The notes beneath the pieces were generated by a model. The model searched no databases. It was not told where the DNA came from and saw nothing but the letters and a program-made list of their open reading frames with translations. A stretch of DNA of 10,872 bases from Burkholderiaceae bacterium (GTDB lineage Bacteria > Pseudomonadota > Gammaproteobacteria > Burkholderiales > Burkholderiaceae): NCBI GenBank assembly GCA_022701845.1, contig JAKONS010000364.1, forward strand, positions 1 to 10,872, in the 5' to 3' direction. Each line of letters begins with the position of its first letter. The stretch's first letter is position 1. The translations under genes were made by a program, and so were the position numbers. This document shows positions 1-5,790 of the stretch, piece by piece.

Positions 1-435
1 CACCCAGGCGCCGGCCGCGCGCGCCGCGATGCGGGCGGCGGCGGCGTCGGCGATGCGCCCGCCGATATGGGTCGGCATCACCGCCAGGGTGTCGGGGCCG
101 CACAGCGCGGCCAGGGCGGCGGGGTCCATGTCGAGCGAGGCGGGTGCCAGGTCGCACAGTGCCAATTGCAGTCCGCAGCGGGCCACCGCCAGGGCCACCA
201 GCGGGCAGGTGTAGGCCGGCACGACCACGGTGCGGCGCTGCGGCGCCATGCGCGACAGGGTGGTCAGGGCGATGACGAGCGCGGCGGTGCCGGAGCATTC
301 CAGCTGCGCCTCGGGCGCACCCAGGAAGCGGGCCAACGCCGGCTCCAGGCCGGCATCGCCGCGCCAGCGCAGGTCGGAGCGCAGCAGGGGCAGGCCGGCG
401 GTGGGCGGGAGGTCGAGGGTTTTCTTGTCGGTCAT
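1..435 (-). CDS. DegT/DnrJ/EryC1/StrS-family PLP-dependent aminotransferase, N-terminal part (cut by window edge)
   Basis: The first 145 codons are visible; the 3' end lies beyond position 1. The protein has the N-terminal half of the PLP-dependent sugar aminotransferase fold. The glycine/serine phosphate-binding turn ECSGTAAL is at residues 46-53. The strand VVVPAYTCP at 70-78 occupies the place where family members stack an aromatic residue on PLP (Tyr75 is a candidate). CDL at 94-96 follows, then PTHIGG at 121-126, the equivalent of the family's P-x-H-x-x-G. The internal-aldimine lysine should lie in the missing half. Family members usually aminate a keto-sugar nucleotide (ArnB, AHBA synthase relatives), but this divergent sequence does not fix the substrate. 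The ATG at 435-433 overlaps the TGA of the upstream SMR-like gene as ATGA, with no Shine-Dalgarno of its own, so translation is probably coupled. Family assignment is fairly secure; substrate unknown. Confidence 0.85.
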   Translation of the reverse strand, partial: MTDKKTLDLPPTAGLPLLRSDLRWRGDAGLEPALARFLGAPEAQLECSGTAALVIALTTLSRMAPQRRTVVVPAYTCPLVALAVARCGLQLALCDLAPASLDMDPAALAALCGPDTLAVMPTHIGGRIADAAAARIAARAAGAWV

Positions 436-869
436 GGCGCGAGTGTGGCGGCACCGGCGGCGGCATGGCCCGCGGCCGGGCCGTCCGCGCCGTCCTGATC
501 GTCGGTCTCCGACACCGCCAGGCAGCCGATGCCGGCCACGATCAGCAGCCCACCCAGGATCTGCGGCCAGCCGACGGTCTCGCCGAACAGCCAGACCGAC
601 AGCGCCAGCACCGAGACGATCTCCAGGTGCGAGGCGGCGAAGGCCGGGCCGATCGGCGCGTGCCTGAGCAGCGTCATCCAGGTGAAGAAGGCGCCCACGT
701 AGCCGACGAAGGCGCCGTAGATCCACGGCTGGCCGAACACCCGCGCCAGCCAGGCCGGGCTCATCTCCAGCGGCAGGGCATGCATGCCGGCGGTCTTGAA
801 GCTGAGCTGCGCCAGGGTGTCGAAGGCCATCAGCACCAGGAAGCCGACGATGTAGAAACGCTTCTTCAT
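432..869 (-). CDS. Small EamA/SMR-type four-helix membrane protein, second of a pair (145 aa)
   Basis: An integral inner membrane protein of SMR/EamA (drug/metabolite transporter) type. Four hydrophobic helices lie near residues 5-24, 49-69, 74-96 and 102-119, followed by a 25-residue acidic/alanine-rich tail. Helix 1 carries D17 then QLSFK at 21-25, the same D-x3-QLxFK pattern as its neighbour, at the place where SMR proteins have the essential acidic residue. The C-terminal LFGET...GGLLIVAGIG resembles the conserved EamA repeat end. Positive charges (KKR at 2-4, R69/H70) predict a cytoplasmic N-terminus, opposite to the upstream partner, which suggests an antiparallel heterodimer as proposed for ArnE/ArnF and paired SMR proteins. 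The ATG at 869 overlaps the partner's TGA (ATGA), and its own TGA overlaps the aminotransferase ATG. Cargo may be a lipid-linked sugar, a polyamine-like compound or a drug; the neighbourhood favours a lipid-linked intermediate, by inference only. Confidence 0.82.
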   Translation of the reverse strand: MKKRFYIVGFLVLMAFDTLAQLSFKTAGMHALPLEMSPAWLARVFGQPWIYGAFVGYVGAFFTWMTLLRHAPIGPAFAASHLEIVSVLALSVWLFGETVGWPQILGGLLIVAGIGCLAVSETDDQDGADGPAAGHAAAGAATLAP

Positions 870-1225
870 GCCGGCAGCCCCACGACGGCCACGCCGATCG
901 ACACCAGCACGATGCCGGTGACCCGCATCGGCGAGAGCTTCTCTTTGAACAGGATGCGGCCGGCGATCATGATCGCCACGATGTTGATCGAGCCCAGCAG
1001 CACGCCCTCGGACAGCGGCACCAGCGACAGGAACGCCAGCCACACCAGGAATTCGGCCACATAGCAGGCGATGCCGACCCACAGCCAGGGCCGCGCCGCC
1101 ATGAAGCGCCAGCGCGCCAGGCCGTCACCGGCGCGCGGGTCGCCGGCGGCCGCCTTGAAGGCCAGCTGCCCGGCGCTGTCGACCAGCACGTTGAGCACCC
1201 ACAGCACCGCGACCAGCGGCGTCAT
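866..1225 (-). CDS. Small EamA/SMR-type four-helix membrane protein, first of a pair (119 aa)
   Basis: At 119 residues this is close to the usual size of SMR proteins (about 105-120). Predicted helices lie near 3-23, 47-67, 72-92 and 100-117. Helix 1 has D16 followed by QLAFK at 20-24, matching its downstream neighbour. LFKEKLSPMRVTGIVLVSIG near 92-111 is the typical end of an EamA half-repeat. Positive charges concentrate in the loop between helices 1 and 2 (K24, R31, R38, R40, R45) and the loop between helices 3 and 4 (R90, K94, K96, R101), while N-terminus, middle loop and C-terminus are uncharged. That predicts both termini outside, the reverse of the downstream partner. The start at 1225 is the first Met; it overlaps the hydrolase TGA as ATGA. 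Together the two genes look like an obligate heterodimeric flippase or exporter. Function is inferred from fold and context only. Confidence 0.82.
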   Translation of the reverse strand: MTPLVAVLWVLNVLVDSAGQLAFKAAAGDPRAGDGLARWRFMAARPWLWVGIACYVAEFLVWLAFLSLVPLSEGVLLGSINIVAIMIAGRILFKEKLSPMRVTGIVLVSIGVAVVGLPA

Positions 1226-2163
1226 GCGGCTGCGGGCACCGCGGCGCTCGCGGCCTCGATGCCGGCGATGCCGCGCACGAAGGCGACGGTGCGGCGGATC
1301 ACGGTGCGGCGCTCGCGGTCGACGGTGACCATGTGGTAGCTGTCCTCGAGCAGCACCAGCTCGACCGGCGCCTGCCGCACCCCGCGCACGATGGCGCGCG
1401 CGTTGTCGACGGTGGCGATGTCGTCCTCGCGCGCATGCACCACCAGGCAGGGCACCCGCACCGCATGCAGCCGCGACAGCACCCGGCGCGACAGCAGCCG
1501 CATCTCGACCACCGACCACCACGGGTTGCCCGGCAGGCCGGCGGCGGCGCTGTCGCCGGCGTGCATCTGGCCGACCACCTGCCGGCGCAGGGCCTCGTCC
1601 TTGATGCCGTAGGGCGGCTGCTCCAGGAACACCCGCTGCCGGCCGATGCCGAGCGCGCGAAAGATCGGCAGCAGGAAGCCGCCGAAGCGGGTGTAGAACG
1701 GCATGCTCCAGCCGTCGTAGCGAAAGATCACCGACAGCGCGGTGACGCCCGCGACCAGCTCCGGCCGGTCTTCGGCCAGCGCCAGCGACAGCACCGCGCC
1801 CATCGACAGGCCCGCCACCACCAGCCGGTCGACATGCGGCGCGAAGCGCTCGGCGCCGGCCTCGACGCTCGCATACCAGTCCTGCCAGCGGGTGGCCAGC
1901 AGGTCGTCCATGCCGCCGCAGTGCCCGGCCAGCTGCACCGCATAGACCGAGAAGCCGGCCCGGTTCAGGCCGCGCGCCAGCAGGCGCATCTCGTTGGGCG
2001 TGCCGGTCAGGCCGTGCACCAGCAGCACGCCGGTACGGCCGGCGGCACCCGCGCCGGGCAGGAAGAATTCGTTCGGCGTGACGCAGATCGCGGCGGCGGT
2101 GCCGCCGAAGCCGGAGTCGTCGTTGGCGGCGGTGCTGCGGGCGATGTTGAGAGCGGCGTTCAT
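1222..2163 (-). CDS. Alpha/beta hydrolase, carboxylesterase/monoacylglycerol lipase-like (313 aa)
   Basis: A serine hydrolase with the full alpha/beta-hydrolase signature: oxyanion-hole segment HGLTG at 50-54, nucleophile elbow GLSMG at 118-122 (Ser120), probable acid Asp247 in HAREDD, and His277 in DSYHM. Order and spacing fit the Est30-type carboxylesterases and monoacylglycerol lipases, with a lid insertion (roughly 146-215) rich in aromatic and basic residues. No signal peptide is visible, so it should be cytoplasmic. It would cleave or transfer an ester or acyl group on a small lipid-like substrate; in this operon it may tailor or proofread the exported compound (inference). The start lies 10 bases after the phosphatase stop. 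The region before it (GAAGACTTCCGC) has no strong Shine-Dalgarno, and a short N-terminal stretch before residue 25 looks non-conserved, so a later start cannot be excluded. Its TGA overlaps the next gene as ATGA. Confidence 0.9.
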   Translation of the reverse strand: MNAALNIARSTAANDDSGFGGTAAAICVTPNEFFLPGAGAAGRTGVLLVHGLTGTPNEMRLLARGLNRAGFSVYAVQLAGHCGGMDDLLATRWQDWYASVEAGAERFAPHVDRLVVAGLSMGAVLSLALAEDRPELVAGVTALSVIFRYDGWSMPFYTRFGGFLLPIFRALGIGRQRVFLEQPPYGIKDEALRRQVVGQMHAGDSAAAGLPGNPWWSVVEMRLLSRRVLSRLHAVRVPCLVVHAREDDIATVDNARAIVRGVRQAPVELVLLEDSYHMVTVDRERRTVIRRTVAFVRGIAGIEAASAAVPAAA

Positions 2164-2173
2164 GCGGAAGTCT

Positions 2174-2938
2174 TCACGCCGCCAGGCTCGAGGCCTGCAT
2201 GCTCACCGTGGCCGGCAGCAGCGCCAGCGCCTCGCCGAAGTCGGCATACACCGCATGCGGAATGCCGCGGCTGCGGCAGTGCTCGATCAGCTTGTACTTG
2301 GCGAAGACGAAATCGGCCTTGCCCGAGACGCAGAAGTCCGAGGTGCTGTCGCCCACGAACAGCACCCGGCCGCCGGTGTCCTGCGCGGTGGCGGCGCGCT
2401 CGCACTTGCAGTTGCCGCTGGCGCGCACGCAGGCCGCGGTGGCATGCGGCGACTGCAGCTGCCAGCTGCGCGCGCCGGTCTGCACCAGGCGGTTGGCGAA
2501 CACCGGCAGGTCGCCCAGGCCGTGCAGGCCGAGCACGGTGGAGATGCAGTGGTCGATGCCGTCGCTCACCACCTGCACCGGCAGGCCCATGGCGCGGGCG
2601 GCGCGGGCGAAGGCGGCGAAATGCGGATCGACCTGGATGGTGGCGAGATGCGCCTGCAGCTCGGCCAGCGACATGTCGAGCAGCGCGACCTGGCCCTTCA
2701 TGCATTCGCGCGAGCCGATCTCGCCGCGCTCCCAGGCGTCTTCGAGTTCCTGCCAGCCGGGCCGGCCGAAGCGGTTCAGCAGCGAGTCGGTGACGTCCTC
2801 GACGCTGATGGTGCCGTCGAAGTCGCACTGGATGGTCCAGGGCGCGGCGGCTGCCACCCCGGCCCGCGCCAGCGGGGCGATCGGGATGGAGCGACGTGCG
2901 GAAGCGGAAACGGGAGCGGCGACGAGCAATTCATTCAT
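2174..2938 (-). CDS. HAD-superfamily subfamily IB phosphatase, MtnX/SerB-like (254 aa)
   Basis: A cytoplasmic phosphatase with the HAD motifs in order: motif I DFDGT at 39-43 (nucleophile D39, acid/base D41), motif II serine in VVSDG (S125), and motif IV GDSTSD at 196-201. Before motif IV lies H165...C170...C177-K178-C179. This resembles the histidine/cysteine-rich CxxCK-type segment of MtnX, where the lysine is the motif III residue. The cap after motif I (EDVTDSLLNRF...WE.GEI.SRECM) also fits MtnX and phosphoserine phosphatase relatives. MtnX dephosphorylates a methionine-salvage intermediate, but no other salvage gene is visible, so a different phosphorylated substrate tied to this operon is likely. 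The ATG at 2938 lies inside the end of the fusion-protein gene (8-base overlap) and has an AGGGTG Shine-Dalgarno at 2946-2951 with a 7-base spacer, supporting this start despite a roughly 33-residue, Ala-rich leader. Confidence 0.88.
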   Translation of the reverse strand: MNELLVAAPVSASARRSIPIAPLARAGVAAAAPWTIQCDFDGTISVEDVTDSLLNRFGRPGWQELEDAWERGEIGSRECMKGQVALLDMSLAELQAHLATIQVDPHFAAFARAARAMGLPVQVVSDGIDHCISTVLGLHGLGDLPVFANRLVQTGARSWQLQSPHATAACVRASGNCKCERAATAQDTGGRVLFVGDSTSDFCVSGKADFVFAKYKLIEHCRSRGIPHAVYADFGEALALLPATVSMQASSLAA

Positions 2939-3887
2939 GGAAATTCACCCTGACGTTCTGGCCGACGCGCCAGGCGGCGGCGGCCGGGGCGCCCGCTGCG
3001 GGCGCCGGTTCGAAGACGAGAAAACAATCGACCACCCGCTGGCCGGCGCGCGGCGCACTGCCGTCGTCGTCCAGCCGGGTGGTGCCGGTGACCGCGGCCA
3101 GCCGCACCACCCGGGCGGTGCGCGGCGCGGCGGCGGCACCGGCGGTGCTGTCGACGCTGACCTCGGCCGCCATGCCGGGCCGGATGGCCGCGGCGAAGCT
3201 TTCGTTGAGCTCGGCGCGCACCTGCAGCGGCCGCTGCGGCAGCAGCACCATCAGCGTGCGGCCGGACTGCGCCTCGACGCGTGCGCCGGCCTGCACCGCC
3301 AGGCGCACCACGCTGCCGTCGACCGGCGCGTTCAGCACCAGGCGCGACAGCGCCGCCTGCGACTGCGCCAGCTTGCGGGCGGCGACCTGTGCATCGGCCT
3401 GCGCCACCGCGGCGGCGGCCTCGGCCTCGCGGGCGGCCTGCCGGGCGTCGTCGGCGCGCTGGCGGTCGATGCCGCCGCCGGCGGCGGCTTCGGCCAGGCG
3501 GGCGGCGAACTGGCGCGCGGCCGGCAGCCGCACCGCCTGCGCCTGGGCGCGGGCCTGGGCGGCTTTCACTTCGGCCTCGGCCACCGCCACGTCCTGGCGC
3601 GCCGGTTCGGCCTGCAGGCGCAGCAGCGGCTGGCCCTTGCGCACCGTGTCGCCTTCGGCCACCGCGACCGATTCGACGATGCCGTCGGCCGGTGCCGACA
3701 GCTCGGCCAGCCCGCCCTGCACCTCGACCTTGCCGCGGGCGATGGCCACGCTGCGCGGGCCGGCGGCGGGTTGGCCCTGGGCGCGGCCGGCGGCCGCCGG
3801 CGGGGCGTCGTCGCCGCCGCAGCCGGCCAGCAGCGATGCGGCCAGCGCGAGCAGGGCGCAGGCGGCGGTGTTCGGGAAACGGTTCAC
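2931..3887 (-). CDS. Periplasmic membrane fusion (adaptor) lipoprotein of an ABC exporter, DevB/HlyD/MacA-like (318 aa, GTG start)
   Basis: The adaptor links the inner membrane ABC permease to the outer membrane factor. It starts with a lipoprotein signal peptide: a short basic n-region (NRF), hydrophobic core 8-21 and lipobox LLAGC with Cys23. Split lipoyl halves lie at about 65-92 (APADGIVESVAVAEGDTVRKG) and 187-213 (APVDGSVVRL...). Between them is an Ala/Gln/Arg-rich alpha-helical hairpin at 95-182, then a beta-barrel region with NESFAAAIRPGM at 228-239. I do not see the canonical R-x3-L-x6-S tip motif of TolC-binding adaptors. The GTG at 3887-3885 overlaps the ATPase TGA (GTGA) and is preceded by AAGGAG with a 10-base spacer; reading further upstream only enters the ATPase gene in another frame. 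Residue +2 after Cys is Gly, not the Asp that retains lipoproteins in the inner membrane. Confidence 0.9.
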   Translation of the reverse strand: MNRFPNTAACALLALAASLLAGCGGDDAPPAAAGRAQGQPAAGPRSVAIARGKVEVQGGLAELSAPADGIVESVAVAEGDTVRKGQPLLRLQAEPARQDVAVAEAEVKAAQARAQAQAVRLPAARQFAARLAEAAAGGGIDRQRADDARQAAREAEAAAAVAQADAQVAARKLAQSQAALSRLVLNAPVDGSVVRLAVQAGARVEAQSGRTLMVLLPQRPLQVRAELNESFAAAIRPGMAAEVSVDSTAGAAAAPRTARVVRLAAVTGTTRLDDDGSAPRAGQRVVDCFLVFEPAPAAGAPAAAAWRVGQNVRVNFHE

Positions 3888-4657
3888 GAGACGGTGTCTC
3901 CTTGCGGGGCGCGGCCGAGCGTGTCGGCCGGCTGCCAGTCGTTGCAGATCACGCCGTCCTCCATGCTGAGCACCCGGTCGGCGTGGCGCACCGCGCGCGG
4001 GTCGTGGCTGACGCACAGCACGGTGGTGCCGTGCTGGCGCGCGATGCGGTGCAGGATGTCGATGACGCGCTGGCCGTTCTCGGCGTCCAGGGCGCTGGTG
4101 GGTTCGTCGGCGAACAGCAGCTGCGGCTCCTTGGCGAGCGCGCGGGCGATCGCCACCCGCTGCTTCTCGCCGCCCGACAGCTGCGCCGGGCGCAGGTCGG
4201 CGCGGTGCGACATGCCGACCTCGTCGAGCACCTGCAGCGCGCGCGCCGCCGAGCGCCTGTCGTCCATGCCCAGGTAGCCCAGCGGCAGCTGCACCTGTTC
4301 GCGCGCGGTGAGCGCCGGGAACAGGTTGAAGCCCTGGAACACGAAACCGGTGTGGTGCAGCCGGAAGCGCTCCAGGGCGCGCTTGCCCATGGTGGCCAGG
4401 TTCTCGCCGAGGGCGCGCACCTCGCCGGAATCCGGCGCCTGCAGGCCCGACAGCAGCGACAGCAGGGTGCTCTTGCCGCAGCCCGACGGGCCGGAGATCA
4501 GGGTGAGCTCGCCCGGATAGATGGACGCGCTCAGGCCGTGCAGCACCTGCGCCCGCACCACGCCGGTGACGAACGACTTGTCGACCCGGCGCGCCTCCAG
4601 CGTCGGCGCGGCCTGGCGGCGGGCGGCAGCGCCCGGGCGGCAGTTGGCGGCGATCAC
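3884..4657 (-). CDS. ABC transporter ATP-binding protein, LolD/MacB/DevA type (257 aa, GTG start)
   Basis: The cytoplasmic ATPase subunit that powers the exporter. All nucleotide-binding motifs are intact: Walker A GPSGCGKST at 56-64, Q-loop Gln108 in FVFQGFNLFPALT, signature LSGGEKQR at 160-167, Walker B LLFADEP at 180-186 with catalytic Glu185, D-loop SALD at 188-191, and switch His218 in VSHD. The FxFQxFNLxPxLTAxExVxxPL pattern is typical of the LolD/MacB/FtsE-like (type VII) group, matching the FtsX-type permease next to it. About 19 residues precede the first core strand. The GTG at 4657-4655 overlaps the permease TGA (GTGA) and has GGAG at 4666-4669 with an 8-base spacer, which decides the start; no in-frame ATG is available before Walker A. 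Its own TGA overlaps the fusion-protein GTG. Very secure as a family call. Confidence 0.95.
   Translation of the reverse strand: MIAANCRPGAAARRQAAPTLEARRVDKSFVTGVVRAQVLHGLSASIYPGELTLISGPSGCGKSTLLSLLSGLQAPDSGEVRALGENLATMGKRALERFRLHHTGFVFQGFNLFPALTAREQVQLPLGYLGMDDRRSAARALQVLDEVGMSHRADLRPAQLSGGEKQRVAIARALAKEPQLLFADEPTSALDAENGQRVIDILHRIARQHGTTVLCVSHDPRAVRHADRVLSMEDGVICNDWQPADTLGRAPQGDTVS
3888..3903 (-). promoter_or_regulatory. Shine-Dalgarno of the fusion protein partly buried in a start-proximal hairpin
   Basis: On the mRNA strand AAGGAG (3903-3898) is followed by a 5-bp perfect stem, GAGAC (3900-3896) and GTCTC (3892-3888) around an ACC loop, ending directly before the GTG start. The GAG of the Shine-Dalgarno is in the 5' arm. 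The hairpin lies inside the translated 3' end of the ATPase gene, so upstream ribosomes would open it. Seen in sequence; the coupling role is inferred. Confidence 0.5.
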
Positions 4658-5790
4658 CGCAGCAGCTCCGCCGGGTCGGCGCGCAGCAAGCCGCGCACCG
4701 CCAGCAATCCCGACACCAGCGCCAGCGCCGCGACCAGCGCGGCGCACAGCAGCGACACCCGCAGGTCCATCGCCACCGGCACGTCCTGGCTGCCGGCCAG
4801 CGCCAGCAGCGCGGCGCTCACCAGCCCGGCCATCACCAGACCCAGCCCGCCGACCCAGCAGGCCTGCTCGACCACCACCCGGCCCAGGGCGGCCAGGCTG
4901 GCGCCCAGGGCGTGCAGCACCGCGTATTCCCGCGACGACGAGGCCACCACGCCCATCAGCGACTGGCTGGTGACGACCGCGCCGACGATGCAGACGATGA
5001 CCGCCATGAACAGCACCGCCACCCCGGCGCCGGTGCCGAACAGCCAGTAGCGCTGCGAGCGGTGCGCGAACTGCTCGGCGGTCCAGACCTCGAACGGGCC
5101 GAAGGCGCGGTCGGGCCGCAGCCGGTCGCGCACCGCGGCGGCATCGGCGCCCGGCCGCAGCCGCGCCACGTAGTAGGTGGCGCCGGCCGGTGCGTCGTGG
5201 CCGGCGATGCGGCGGGCGGTGTCGATCGAGGTGAGCACGTTGACGCCGCCCAGCGCCCGCAGGCCCGACAGCACCGCCACCACATGCACCGCCTGGCCGC
5301 CGATGCTGCCGCGGCCGTCCACCTCGACGCCCAGCTGGCCGAGGTCGGCGCGGTCGACGATGACTGCGCCGGGCTCGTCCAGGCGCTGGCGCAGGCCGCG
5401 CGGCAGGATCTCCGAGAACAGCATGCCGTCGGCCTGGGTGCGGATGCCCGACACGTACACCGACACCGCGCCGCCGGCGGCGGCGCGCTCGGCATGCCAG
5501 TCGCCGTCCACCCACAGGTAGGGCTCGGCATCGGCCACGTCCGGGTCCATGCGCATCAGCATCTCGACATCGGGCGAGACCGCCCGGCCGAAGCTCACGC
5601 TCTGGGTGCCGGGATAGCCGGCCCAGAGCTGCGCCGACGACGCGCTGACATACAGCGCGGCGCTGTCGAAGATGCCCAGGACCAGCGCGGCCTGCACCGT
5701 CAGCAGCACGCCGGAGAAACCCAGCGCGAACACCGCCGGAAGAAAGCGCCGCCATTCGTGCACCAGCGTCTTGCGGGCCAGGGCGATCAT
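4654..5790 (-). CDS. ABC transporter permease, FtsX/MacB/DevC-like (378 aa)
   Basis: The inner membrane subunit. It has the FtsX-family layout: helix 1 at about 17-40, a large periplasmic domain (41-250), then three helices near 251-275, 312-333 and 345-367. The coupling segment SREYAVLHALGAS is at 286-298, and the C-terminus ADPAELLR is typical of this group. There is no fused ATPase and the periplasmic domain is about 210 residues, so size and architecture are closer to DevC (heterocyst glycolipid exporter DevBCA) than to the longer ATPase-fused MacB. Type VII exporters of this kind move their cargo from the periplasm or outer leaflet outward through a TolC-like duct rather than carrying it through the inner membrane. 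The ATG at 5790 overlaps the preceding TGA (ATGA) and has a perfect AGGAGG. Cargo is unknown; an amphiphile or lipid is suggested by the DevC likeness and neighbours. Confidence 0.93.
   Translation of the reverse strand: MIALARKTLVHEWRRFLPAVFALGFSGVLLTVQAALVLGIFDSAALYVSASSAQLWAGYPGTQSVSFGRAVSPDVEMLMRMDPDVADAEPYLWVDGDWHAERAAAGGAVSVYVSGIRTQADGMLFSEILPRGLRQRLDEPGAVIVDRADLGQLGVEVDGRGSIGGQAVHVVAVLSGLRALGGVNVLTSIDTARRIAGHDAPAGATYYVARLRPGADAAAVRDRLRPDRAFGPFEVWTAEQFAHRSQRYWLFGTGAGVAVLFMAVIVCIVGAVVTSQSLMGVVASSSREYAVLHALGASLAALGRVVVEQACWVGGLGLVMAGLVSAALLALAGSQDVPVAMDLRVSLLCAALVAALALVSGLLAVRGLLRADPAELLR

Noticed and set aside
2199..4277. Long plus-strand open frame (692 codons) opposite the phosphatase, adaptor and ATPase genes
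   Set aside because: It is the antisense shadow of three genes with clear motifs. Its translation is low-complexity Arg/Ala/Ser/Pro without domains, as expected from GC-rich third positions.
4658..5755. Upstream in-frame extension of the ATPase reading frame through the permease gene
   Set aside because: The extension is Arg/Ala/Gly-rich out-of-frame permease sequence. A GTG with GGAG 8 bases upstream at the permease stop gives a normal-length ATPase.
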